Shown here piece by piece: positions 1 through 9,636 of a stretch of DNA of 64,000 nt. A program made the position numbers and the translations under genes. This stretch comes from Palaemon carinicauda. Taxonomy: Eukaryota; Arthropoda; Malacostraca; Decapoda; Palaemonidae. The notes beneath the pieces are model-generated. The model was not told where the DNA came from. It did no database searches and saw nothing but the letters and a program-made list of their open reading frames with translations. The stretch spans positions 59,627,919 to 59,691,918 of the forward strand of contig NC_090746.1 of NCBI RefSeq assembly GCF_036898095.1, in the 5' to 3' direction. Every line of letters starts with the position of its first letter. Position 1 is the first letter of the stretch.

Positions 1-133
1 TGCCAGATACAGTACTAAATACATTATATCACATGTACTGCAATCAATTGGTATGGAAAGTTTCATAGTTGTTTATCTTGTTTTGATTCCATTGCACTTA
101 ACTATAAACCAATCCCAAAGAATATGTACTTAC

Positions 134-252
134 AGGGAATCAACCAATTTTCTTGCAAAAGGATGCTGACACCAGGGATATTCAATGTCATCAATGCTAC
201 TTATAGCTGAAGAGGATGCAAGCGATGCAGTAGCTGCAGCTAGGCTCCAAAC
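134..252 (-). CDS. WDR59: WDR59 internal exon (fifth and most 3' in window)
   Basis: This 119-nt exon is flanked by a TAG acceptor on its high-coordinate side and a GTAAGT donor after position 134. It starts in phase 0 directly after the exon at 14762-14843, giving the joined reading GRKDLVQ then VWSLAA, and ends in phase 2. It encodes VWSLAA, a Ser/Ala-rich linker, and PWCQHPFARKLVDSL. From what I know of the family, WDR59 proteins carry a V-W-S-L-A run and a P-W-x-x-H-P-F-x-R motif in the helical part before the C-terminal RING-like region. WDR59 belongs to GATOR2, a cytosolic and lysosome-associated complex that relays amino-acid sufficiency to mTORC1. The next exon lies before position 1. 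Confidence 0.85.
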
Positions 253-399
253 CTACACAAAAAGTAAAAAGTATCTATTGTATCATGCATACATACAGGA
301 TGTGAGGATTGTAAGTTTTTCTATTTCAGTGAAAAACTTGCCATGACAAAAACAAAATTCAGTTTTCTGATATGCTTCATCTATTCAATTAAAGACTCA

Positions 400-1723
400 A
401 ATCACATCATCCTAAATTACAACTTTGTAAAGGATAACAATAATTACAGAGGCATCACACTTACGTCAGTTGTCGTGAAAATATATAGTATGCTCATTCT
501 GAAGAGACTAGAGAGAAAGATTGATAAAAAGCTGACAGATGCACAAGCAGAATTTAGAAAAGGTAGAAGCTGTACTGACCAAATTTTCATTTCAGACATG
601 TTGTACAGCAATGTGTAGGATACAGAAATTCACTTTTGATGACATTTGTGGACTATGAAGAAGCCTTAGATAGTGTGCACCACCCAATTCTGTGGAGTCT
701 CCTGCGTTATTATGCAGTTCCTCCTAAATATGTAAATTTGATTAAGTCTGTTCATGAGCACAGTAAGTGCAAAATTAATGTTAATGAAGCCCTATCAAAC
801 AAATTTTCAGTGTACAGTGGAGTTCTCCAGGGGAATGTGTTGTCACCTATGTTTTTTATCCTCCACATTGATTTTGTAATGCATAGAGCAGTTGAGAATG
901 GAAGAGAAGGATTAGACTAGATTGGTAACAGGAAATTATCGGACCTAGAGTATGCTGATGACACTGTCCCTATTAGCAAAACGTCACAGGACTTGCAAAG
1001 CTTGTTTACTAGAATGCATGAAATATCACATGAGGTTGGACTCAAACTAATAGGAGAAAGACAGAGATGATAACAGAATATGCAATGGAGGATGAAATAT
1101 CATTGGAAGGAGAAAGGATTAATGAGGTAGAATCATTTAAATATTTAGGAACTATGATCTCTAATACAGGGTCTTTAGAATTGGAGTTTAATGAAAGATT
1201 GAAAAAAGCAAGTAAGACAATGGCTAAGTAAAATTTGGAAATCAAATCGCCTGAAATTACATATAAAAGTCAGGCTATATATCACCTTGGTGAGATCGGT
1301 GTTACTATATGGACATGAGTTGTGGTATGACAGTGATACAATATCCAACAGATTTTGTAGATTTGAGAACAAAGTCCTCAGAAGAACATTGAGAGTTAAA
1401 TGCAGGACAGGATTAGACGACATGAAACTATAAGAGAGATTACTCAAGTGCCATATGTGGATGAGATCATGGTGAGGGGTATATGGAGATGGTTTGGGCA
1501 TGCTCTTTGCACTCCCCAAGAGAGATTAGGTCACCAAACTTTCAACTGGGCTCCACAAGACACTAGAAGAGTTGGAAGACCCAGGCCTACACGACGAAGA
1601 GCTATGAAGGGTGAAGTAGGAGATGATGAATGGAGAAGTACCGCTTTAAAAGCACAAGATAGAGATGACTGGCAAAATCTAACTGAGGCTGTTTGCATCA
1701 ATAGGCGTGGAAGGAAGAGATGA
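400..1723 (+). pseudogene. Degenerate LINE reverse transcriptase and C-terminal domain
   Basis: The RT domain of a non-LTR retrotransposon is spread over all three plus frames. About 410-618 carries NNYRGITLTS and AEFRKGRSCTDQIF (fingers and palm). Positions 636-920 carry FVDYEEALDSVH and SGVLQGNVLSPM. A YADD catalytic box sits near 948-962, outside the longer open stretches. Positions 1400-1723 carry the C-terminal part, including WRWFGHAL and RRVGRPRPTRR. Two frame changes and several stops make it non-functional. No endonuclease is visible upstream, so it is probably 5'-truncated, as is usual for LINE insertions. It lies in a WDR59 intron, antisense to the gene. The clade (RTE/CR1-like) is not certain. 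Confidence 0.8.
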
Positions 1724-2026
1724 TGATGAAATGATAGCAAAGGTAAACAAGCATTGACCCAAAGATAAAACTCCAATCCAAAAAATTTCTTAATGATGGC
1801 AAGTCTACAAATTTCTGTAGCCTTACTACTCAAATCTCAGGGGCAAGACTCTCAGTTAACAAGCTTCAAGTAAAATATTTTTTATGAAGAAAAGCTTTTT
1901 ACAGTAATTAAACACAAAGTATATACACTACAGTCAAATGCTTTTGAAATTATATATTAAAGATTTGAATTAGTTTAAACTGCTTTTATATGAACTACAA
2001 AATTTTAATAGCCCAGCATCAATTAC

Positions 2027-2030
<4 letters not shown>
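1724..2030. other. AT-rich intron, no gene seen
   Basis: This is low-complexity AT-rich intron between two LINE copies. A short GAT-rich run just after 1720 may be the simple tail of the upstream LINE. I see no coding potential. Confidence 0.5.
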
Positions 2031-2118
<88 letters not shown>

Positions 2119-2133
2119 GTGTGTGTGTGTGTG
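2031..2133. repeat. (GA)n-(GT)n microsatellite, tail of a CR1-like LINE
   Basis: A pure GA run of about 85 bp is followed by a short GT run. It directly abuts TTACAAGGATTTT, the 3' terminus of the minus-strand LINE at 2134-5100. The same GA-GT plus TTACAAGGATTTT arrangement recurs at 5108-5300, so the microsatellite is best read as the element's simple-sequence 3' tail, (AC)n(TC)n in LINE orientation. Confidence 0.85.
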
Positions 2134-2463
2134 TTTTACAAGGATTTTGGATGTCTAAAAGACTTTTTAGTCAATCTGCAGACTCCATATGCTCCTTGGT
2201 AGAGCGATTTAGTTTAAGCATTTAAAGAGTTTACCTGATTTTGCCTAACTTATTCTTGAATTTATTTACCCTGTTACTGTTTCCTACATTCGCTGGAAGT
2301 CTATTCCAAGTATTTGCTATTTTGTATGTAAAGAAATTGCCACATTGAGTGGTGTATCTTTTCAATCCCAGTTTGCTTCCATTACCTCTGGACTGATTTG
2401 TGCGAAGCATGAATAGATTATTGTAATCTACATTTGTTACTCCAAGAATTCTTAATGCCTCTA

Positions 2464-2937
2464 TTAACTGTTCCCATAGTCGTCAAGTTTGTAGATCAAA
2501 AAGTTCAAACGTTCCATCCTGCGCCTATTTCCAAATTGACTTAGAGTTGGGACGAGTTTGGTGGCCCTAGCTTGTACTGCTTTCAGTCTATCTATGTACT
2601 TATGCATGCTTGGAGCCCATAACTGGACTCTGTATTCTAGATGGGGTCTTACTAATGATGTGTAAAGCTGTAGTACAGTGTCTTTGTTTCTATATTTGAA
2701 TTGTCTCTTTATGTAACCTATTAGTTTTTGGGCTTTCTTTTTAGCTTTTATGGTCTGTCTGGTGAACTTCAAATCCTTGCTGATAATACCGAGATCTTCC
2801 TCCTGGTCTACATTATCTAGTATATTACCCAGCAGTGAGTAATCTGATTGTGTGTTACTATAACCAATGTGCATGACTTTATATTTCCCATAGTTGAAAG
2901 GCATTTGCCATTTTTTGGACAATTCTCCTAGCTTCAT
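2464..2937 (-). pseudogene. CR1-like LINE, RT C-terminal segment
   Basis: An open stretch of 157 codons contains the usual post-catalytic motifs of CR1-like RT proteins: KWQMPFNYGKYKVMHIG (thumb), EEDLGIISKDLKF, LYTSLVRPHLEYRVQLW and VQARATKLVP. The catalytic palm lies just upstream (about 2940-3700 in this orientation) but is broken by stops, so the fragment cannot encode a working polymerase. Confidence 0.8.
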
Positions 2938-3751
2938 TAGATCTTCTCCTAATAATTATATATCTTCCTAGTTCGCAGCATTTATGCTTAGTTTAGTATC
3001 ATCAGCAAATTTGGCTATTCTGCTAGTTAATCCTAAATCTATGTCGTTAAGGTATATCAGTAACAACAATGGGCCAACGACGGATCCTTGAGGTACTCCA
3101 CTAGTAACAGCTGCCCACTCTGAAGCTTCTCCATTGATTACAACTTTCTGTTTTTAGTTTGTTTACCAATTTTCGATCCATTTAGTTGGCTGGTCAATGA
3201 TGCCTAGTGCTCTAATTTTGACCATTAATTTCTTATGAGGAACTTTGTCAAGAGCCTTTTGAAAATCTAGGTTTATGATGTCTATTGCGCTGAGTTCTCA
3301 TAAATGCTAAACATATTGTGGAAAAATTTCAAAAGATTTGTCATACATGATCTCTTTTGTCTAAAACCATGTTGCCTGTCTATCAGAAGATTATTTTCTC
3401 TATTGTTCTACTATAATTGATTCAAAGATTTTTCAATGCACTGAAGTTAGACACACAGGTCTGTAGTTGCCAGGTTCTTCTTTTGGCCCTTTCTTGTAGA
3501 TTGGAGGAACATTGCCTAATTTCCATCCTTGTGGTGCCTTTCTTTTGTCGGCTGTCTTTCGGAACATTTTGTAAAAGTGTGGGGTTATCTCTTCTTCTAC
3601 TTGTAAAATCTCTCTTGGATGAATATCATCTGGACCTGGTGCCTTACACTTAATAAGTCCTTTTATTTTCTTTTGACACCATCCATTGTAAAGGTGATTC
3701 TACTTAATGGTGGTGGTCCTTCATATTTGATAGCTGGTTTGGGTAGGGTTT

Positions 3752-3943
3752 TTATTCTTCCCTAGTGAATACAGTTGTGAAATATGATTTCATCAGTTCG
3801 GCTTTTTCGAAATAATTTGTTATAAGCTTACCCTTCGAGTCTCTTAGTGGGAAAATGTTGTTTTTGATTGGCTTTCTACAGTTTACAAATGCAAAAAATT
3901 CTCTTGGGTTTTCTTTACTAGCTGAAGCCACTCTTCTCTTCAT
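3752..3943 (-). pseudogene. CR1-like LINE, linker between endonuclease and RT
   Basis: A 63-codon open piece with SKENPREFFAFVN and KGKLITNYFEKAELMKSYF matches the region that lies between the endonuclease and RT in CR1-like ORF2 proteins, where the usual pattern is a K-x-N-P-K-x-F-(W/Y)-x-(F/Y) stretch. It is in order with the endonuclease fragments at 4456-4932 and the RT fragment at 2464-2937, separated from both by stops. Confidence 0.6.
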
Positions 3944-4455
3944 TGATCTTGGCCTCTCTAACTATTTATTAACTTTTTGGCTTAACTTATTGTGCTCGGA
4001 TATTTCATGAATCGAAGGCTGTGAACCCATTGATTTATGTTTGCTGTCTCTACTTCTTATTCCATTGGCTATTTCTCTATTGAACCACTTAGGTTGTGGA
4101 GTTCCATTTGGTAAAATTTTTCCATGCGGTATACATTTGGCCCTTTTTTTCTTTGTATATTTCTACAAAGGAGTCCCATTGTGTATCTATGTTCCCTATT
4201 TCGTTGTATTCTAAATGCTTGGTTTATTCCTTCAGTTTTATCCAGTTACTACGTCTGTAGTCTAACTTTTTTATAAGTTTCCTTCCTTTAAGATGAGGAA
4301 TATCTACCTGAAACCTAACTATTTTGTGGTCCCTTTTGCTAATATTTTCGCCTACTGAAACACTGGATACTAAATTTTCTTTTGTTGTTAGCACAATATC
4401 AAGTATGTTGTTTTCCCTGGTTGGCTTATCGACGCACTGATGGAGGAATTCATTG

Positions 4456-4932
4456 TTAACAAATTCTAGTAGCCTGTCCCTCTATGTTTGATGTAGAATT
4501 CATAGTGTCCCAGTTTACTGCTGCATTGAAATCTCTCACAAGGACAGCTAGCTTATTATTAACTTTTTGTCCAAGTTGTCTATACAGCTTTTCATCCTGT
4601 TCTTGTGTTTGATGTGGTAGCCTGTATATTACTAGTATGGACGTGTTTTTTCCTATGGTGTTAATATTTGCACCCGTCACTTCACATTCGATTTCTAATT
4701 TAATCTCTATGGGGTTTAAGTGATTTTTTCATTATGGCTCCACCCTTTTTGGTAAGGCAATCCTTTTTTTGAAAAGCTTGACACCTGGGATTTCGTATTC
4801 ACCGATAAAATCCTTTGTTTTTTCTTGAATCCATGTCTTGGTAATGGCTATGACATCTAGTTCCTCACTAGATATCATTGCCTTGAGGTTTTCTATTTTG
4901 TTTCTGACTGACTGAGCATTGAATTGTGCCAC
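4456..4932 (-). pseudogene. CR1-like LINE, apurinic/apyrimidinic-type endonuclease fragments
   Basis: Two open pieces, 4932-4732 and 4680-4456, carry the start of an APE-like endonuclease (FNAQSVRNKIENL, then LDVIAITKTWIQ) and its later part (VIYRLPHQ, then VLVRDFNAAVNW). The N in the first motif, the E-T-W-like position (here K-T-W) and D-F-N correspond to metal-binding and catalytic positions in the family. The E to K change at the E-T-W motif would disable it. This is a relic. Confidence 0.75.
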
Positions 4933-5103
4933 ACAGAGGAAATTTGTTTCTTTTTTCTCTTCCTCTGTGGCTTTGCTAGTTTCCCAGTGTTTTAGTTTTA
5001 CTTTTATCTGTATTATCCAAGGTTTCAGCCAAATTTCCTCGATTCAATTTGTTTATAGAGGATTTTCTTAGGGTCTAGTTGGTTCTTGGTATAGTGGGAT
5101 TAA

Positions 5104-5107
<4 letters not shown>

Positions 5108-5179
<72 letters not shown>

Positions 5180-5260
5180 TGTGTGTGTGTGTGTGTGTGT
5201 GTTACAAGGAGTTACAAGGATTTTATATGCCTCATCCACTGTGTGTGTGTGTGTGTGTGT
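5108..5260. repeat. (GA)n-(GT)n microsatellite with duplicated LINE tail
   Basis: About 70 bp of GA and then GT is followed by GTTACAAGGA copies, TTTTATATGCCTC, a second GT run (about 5241-5260) and again TTACAAGGAATTACAAGGAG. The pattern is a tail plus a short internal duplication of the LINE 3' end. Short ORFs across it encode only Arg-Glu and Cys-Val repeats and are not genes. Confidence 0.8.
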
Positions 5261-5434
5261 TACAAGGAATTACAAGGAGTTACAAGGATTTTATATACCT
5301 CAAACACTTTTTTAGTTCATCCACTGAGACTCCATTTGCCTTTTGGTAGAACAAGTTTGTTTAAGCATTTAGAGTTTGTACGATCTTGTCTAACCTATTC
5401 TAGAGCTTGTTTACCCTGTTACTGTTTACTACAT
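5204..5434 (-). mobile_element. CR1-like LINE copy 2, 3' end (other half at 13470-14677)
   Basis: Positions 5285-5434 align with about 2145-2285 of copy 1 (ACAAGGATTTT, then TTTAAGCATTTA, then TTTACCCTGTTACTGTTT). Homology stops at 5434 and resumes at 13470, flanked by the 12-bp repeat TGTTTACTACAT. The two pieces are one element split by the LINE that begins at 5435. Confidence 0.75.
5423..5434. repeat. Target-site duplication, left copy (12 bp)
   Basis: TGTTTACTACAT occurs here and at 13458-13469, exactly bracketing the LINE that begins at 5435 and, after the DIRS A interruption, ends at 13457. Confidence 0.75.
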
Positions 5435-6779
5435 ACATATATACACATACCAAGGCACTTCCTCAAATTCTGGGGGGCAGCCGACATCAAACAAGTGAAA
5501 CAAAAAAGGGGACCTCTCCACTCTACGTTCCTCTCAGCCTGACAAGGGACTCAACAGAGTTCGGCTGGTACTGCTAGGGTGACACAGCCCACCCTCCCCC
5601 TTTATCCACCACAGATGAAGCTTCATAACGCTGAATCCCCCTACTCCTGCTACCTCAGCGGTCATCCAAGGCGACCGGAGGAAGCAGCAGGGCCTACCGG
5701 AACTGCGTCACAATCACTCGCCATTCATTCCTATTTCTAGCACGCTCTCTTGCCTCTCTCACATCTATCCTCCTATCGCCCATAGCCTTCTTCACTCCAT
5801 CCATCCACCCAAACCATGGCCTTCCTCTTGTACTTCTCCCATCAACTCTTGCATTCATCACCTTCTTTAGCAGACAACCATTTTCCATTCTCTCAACATG
5901 GCCAAACCAACTCAACACATTCATATCCACTCTAGCTGCTAACTCATTTCTTATACCCGTTCTCACCCTCACTACTTCGTTCCTAACCCTATCTACTTGA
6001 GATACACCAGCCATACTCCTCAGACACTTCATCTCAAACACATTCAATTTCTGTCTCTCCGTCACTTTCATTCCCTACAACTCCGATCCATACATCACAG
6101 TTGGTACAATCACTTTCTCATACAGAACTCTCTTTACATTCATGCCCAACCCTCTATTTTTTACTATTCCCTTAACTGCCCCCAACACTTTGCATCCTTC
6201 ATTCACTCTCTGACGTACATCTGCTTCCACTCCACCATTTGCTGCAACAACAGACCCCAAGTATTTAAACTGATCCACCTCCTCAAGTAACTCTCCATTC
6301 AACATGACATTCAACCTCGCACCACCTTCCCTTCCCGAACATCTCATAACCTTACTCTTACCCATATTAACTCTCAACTTCCTTCTCTCACACACCCTTC
6401 CAAATTCTGTCACTAATCGTCCAAGCTTCTCTTCCGCGTCTGCAACCAGTACAGTATCATCCGCAAACAACAACTGATTTACCTCCCATTCATGGTCATT
6501 CTCGTCTACCAGTTTCAATCCTCGTCCTAGCACTCGAGCATTCACCTCTCTCACCACTCCATCAACATACAAGTTAAACAACCACGGCGACATCACACAT
6601 CCCTGTCTCAGTCCCACTCTCACCGGAAACCAATCGCTCACTTCATTTCCTATCCTAACACATGCTTTACTACCTTTGTAGAAACTATCCACATTCCAAA
6701 TTGCTTCCCTATCAACTCTATCATACGCTTTCTCCAGATCCATAAACGCAACATACACCTTACCTTATGCTAAATATTT
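5435..6779 (-). mobile_element. LINE inserted in CR1-like copy 2, left part (right part 13320-13457)
   Basis: On the minus strand this holds the RT core, C-terminal domain and 3' UTR of a non-LTR element. It is cut at 6777-6779 by DIRS A. The codon series continues at 13320: the right piece reads QGGFRRGRGCMNQIF and ends ICEK, and the left piece resumes with YLA, a stop, then GKVYVAFMDLEKAYDRV. Removing DIRS A while keeping one TTT restores a continuous LINE. The 12-bp duplications at 5423-5434 and 13458-13469 mark its insertion. Confidence 0.85.
5694..6758 (-). pseudogene. LINE reverse transcriptase with one in-frame stop in this segment
   Basis: One frame runs from 6758 to 5694, interrupted only by a TAG at 6077-6075. 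It carries the catalytic motifs FMDLEKAYDRVDR, GLRQGCVMSPWLFNLY and FADDTVLVAD, then KSKVMRCS and FKYLGSVV, and after the stop MKVTERQKLNVFEMKCLRSM and LSWFGHVERM. The stop replaces the residue after GSEL; related LINEs commonly have a Trp there, so this is probably TGG to TAG. A second stop (TAA) lies just upstream of 6758. The upstream fingers continue at 13320-13457 beyond DIRS A. Apart from these stops the frame is well preserved. Confidence 0.85.
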
Positions 6780-6955
6780 GTTCCCACACTAAATACAAAC
6801 TCATTCTTTACTATAGGAGATATTCTAGCGCGAGCTGGAAAATATGGCAGAAAACCTTAACAAGGTCATTAACGACCGGGTCGGTAGTTATCCACCTGTT
6901 AGAGGTAGGGGACTGCTGGTTGGTAGCTACTGAATACCTTCAATCGAATTCTAGC
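6780..6955 (+). repeat. DIRS A left inverted terminal repeat
   Basis: It starts GTTCCCACAC and is the inverse complement of 13119-13319 from about TTCTTTACTATAGG inward, including GGTAGTTATCCACCTGTTAG and GGTAGCTACTGAATACC. The outermost 35-65 bp of the two ends differ, as in other DIRS elements where the ICR carries both versions. Confidence 0.88.
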
Positions 6956-7063
6956 CGTCGCAGTGGTAGCACCGCTGATCCTGCTTTTGTTTGACTGGCA
7001 GACTAGCCTTTCTTTAGTGTGTTTTTGATTAACTTTTTCTTTTTCTTTTCTTTATTAGATGTG

Positions 7064-9610
7064 ATGTCCTCTATTATGAGTTAGTGTCCAGGGATTCCCC
7101 CGAAATCTTGTGGCACATTCATGTCACCACCGGAGGTGGATCCTCATTCCCTATGCCCTTCGTGAAAAGGTCATAGGTGTTCTGAAGGCTCCCTCTGCCA
7201 AGTATGTAGAGAATGGTCGCCCTCTCAGTGGGATAAGTTCGTGAAGAGGAAGAAGAGGAGATCCAAGAAGGATTCGTTACCTCCAGGTTCGCCGTCGAAA
7301 GGTAAGGAGTCTCGGGCCTCTTCTTCAGCCTCTCGATCTCTCCCTTCAGACTCTTCCTTGCCTCCTTCCTCCGGGGGAAAGTCAAGGAAGAGCGGCACCA
7401 TTGACTTAACCCCCATTCCTCCTGGTCAGGCGGATCACGTTGCCCCTCCCAGTGGGACAATTTCTTCCACCATCGGGAATAACTCTATTACCGCTTTTAT
7501 TCCAGATCACGTACGAGCGGTATGGCCTGCCCTTGGACTTCCTGGTTCTCCTTTGGTGGAAGTGTGGAACCAGTTCCTAGTGGCCACAGTCTTACCTCAG
7601 GTCCCTTATGTTTTGGAACCTTCGGGAGTTCCGGACCTCGCCTACATCCCGTCAACCCAGTCGGCGGCCGCTGAAGTGTCGGCAGATGTAGTAACTTCAG
7701 CTCCCGCGGTGCCTAATTCGCTTCTCGCTTGCGCTTCTACAAAACCACAATGTCACAAGCACGATCATCGCAATACCTCCCCCTCCCCCTCCTCCTCCTC
7801 CTCATCGTCTTCGTCCTCCTCGAAGGCTATGAGGGAGAGAGAGAAGAGGAAGAGAAGAGCTCGCTCTTCTTCGCCCAGACGTTCTCGTCGGAGAGAGAGG
7901 CGACATAGGAAGACACGTTATTGTTCTCGCTCTTCCTCGCCTTCTATCTCTTCACGAAATGTCTCGCCGAGAGACGATAAGCGCTCTCATCATAAACATA
8001 AGAAGAGTGCATCCTCGCGTCATCGTTCTGCCTCGCGATCGTCTTCCTCTCACGAGGGATCATCTAAGCGCTGTAAGAAGAAGAGCTCTACGAGACGTTC
8101 TCGCTCTTCGTCACGAGAGAGTTCTCCTAAGCGTAATAAGCGCTCCCATTGGAGCGATTTTTCATCTAATCGTGCCCGGAGAGCGACCAAGGAAAGAGAG
8201 CACTCTGAGTGCGATCCCTCTCCTTCACATATTAACTTGAGGAGCTCAGATTGCTCTAGGGAAGCGAGAAAGAGCACTTCTTGCCGTCGCTTCGTATCAA
8301 CAGAGAGAGCGCGCTCCCGTCCTTGAAACTCCCGATCGCGCAAGTCTCCGGACATATCCGGAGGGGTTCAACCCTTCTTCTCCTTGGTTGAAAACAGAGG
8401 AAAAAGGCCAGAGCGCCGATCAATGCAACCTCTTACTGAGACAGTACCGTTAATTCGGTCGCCTACGCCTAGACCATCGACTTCGAGGCAAGATCAGGTG
8501 CGCGCGGTGCCATTAGCCAGCGCTCAGCCTTCCCTTGGAATAACGGCTATGGAGTATTCTACGTCGCCGTTACCTCCAGACACTCGGGCGTCTATCGCCC
8601 TCCCTCGCGAGGAATTAGCGCGACCGGAAGATTCCTCGGAAGAACAACCATCAAAGGATTAATAGTCCTCCTATCTGAGGGCTCTAAGAACGATGTGTAA
8701 TATCTCAGGCCTCGGGGATTTACATCTGTCACCACGACATACCGACGCTCCAGCTTTAGACAGATTATGTCGTCCTCCACCTAACCCTAAGACCAGAATC
8801 AAACTTCCCTGGTCTATTCACACTGCAGGCCATCTGAGGAAGGTCTCGCAGGCAGTCTCGGGGGAAACGGGTTCCTTGAAGTCTCAAGGATCCCATAAAC
8901 TTCTGCAATTTCCATTTTCGAGGCAAAAGCGTTTTTACAAGGTCAGAGACGCCAACCCTTCTCCTTTCACCCTGGATCCCCTCACAGCAAGGCTCACACC
9001 TGGCTGCTCTGCAGAGAGACTCTCTTCTCTCCCAGTCTCCTTCACCGCCACAGAAGCCTCGGCAATGGAAGCAGTGTCAATGTCCCTTCTGGAGGCATTA
9101 TCCTGGTTTGACACGTGGTCAGGCACAGTCGGCTCCCTAGTGAGTCACGAAGACCTATCAAACCAAAACTCCATGCAGTCCCTGCAGGAAGTCCTAGCGG
9201 CTGGGGCCAAAACAATGGACTTCCTAACTGCTACGACTGCAACCATGTGGGGCAACTGGATTCTAAAAAGGAGGGAATCAGTGGTTTCCAGACTTCATAG
9301 GAGCATCGGTAAGACCGAGAAGTCAGATTTGAGGAACTCTGATCTTCTGCAACCTCTCCTCTTTTCTAAACAGGCAGTTTCCTCTGCCTTAGATACTTGG
9401 AGGAAAGAGACGCAGGACACCGCGATGCAAAAGGCTGCTTCCCTTCGCACAATGCAACAGCAGCCATCTCCACAACCCAAAACCATAACCGCAACTCCAC
9501 TCCCAGCCAAGAGCCTCAGCCATCCCTCTTTTATAGCCAAACCCATGGGCAGGGGAAAGTCGGCTCCTCGTAAGGCTAAAGGCAGAGGGAGGAACCCTAG
9601 ACAGAAATAG
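7064..9610 (+). pseudogene. DIRS A Gag-like protein
   Basis: One frame runs from ATG 7064 to a TAG ending at 9610, broken by several stops (near 7082, 7169, 8324, 8660). Residues near 7082-7230 form a Cys/His cluster (CPG, SCGTFM, DPHSLC, CQVCREW, QWDKF) seen also in D, E and C; one Cys is replaced by TGA. The centre (about 7790-8150) is a Ser-Arg domain rich in SRS and RRS. A helical segment near 9090-9290 (ALSWFDTWSG, then NWILKRRES) is conserved in D, E and F. The C-terminus is basic (GRGKSAPRKAKGRG). It probably coats the element RNA. The SR stretch is not a splicing factor gene. Confidence 0.8.
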
Positions 9611-9636
9611 GGTCACGCCCCCCCCCCTCACAGTGC

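Larger units (their letters stand above)
2134..5100 (-). mobile_element. CR1-like LINE, long but decayed copy (copy 1)
   Basis: Read on the minus strand, this copy runs from a possible ORF1 remnant (about 5000-5100) through an endonuclease (4932-4456), a linker (3943-3752) and RT (about 3700-2940) to a C-terminal domain (2937-2464), a 3' UTR and the microsatellite tail. Every domain is separated by stops or frameshifts. Homologous 3' sequence occurs at 5204-5434 and 13470-14677, showing it is a dispersed family. It sits in the sense orientation within a WDR59 intron. The CR1/L2-like assignment rests on domain order and on the simple-sequence tail. Confidence 0.8.

Noticed and set aside
5079..5349. 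ORFs encoding Arg-Glu and Cys-Val repeats
   Set aside because: They are translations of GA and GT microsatellites in three frames, not genes.
7241..8326. 361-codon Ser/Arg-rich ORF as a host splicing factor
   Set aside because: It is in frame with the DIRS A Gag Cys cluster upstream and Gag C-terminus downstream, and D and E carry the same arrangement.
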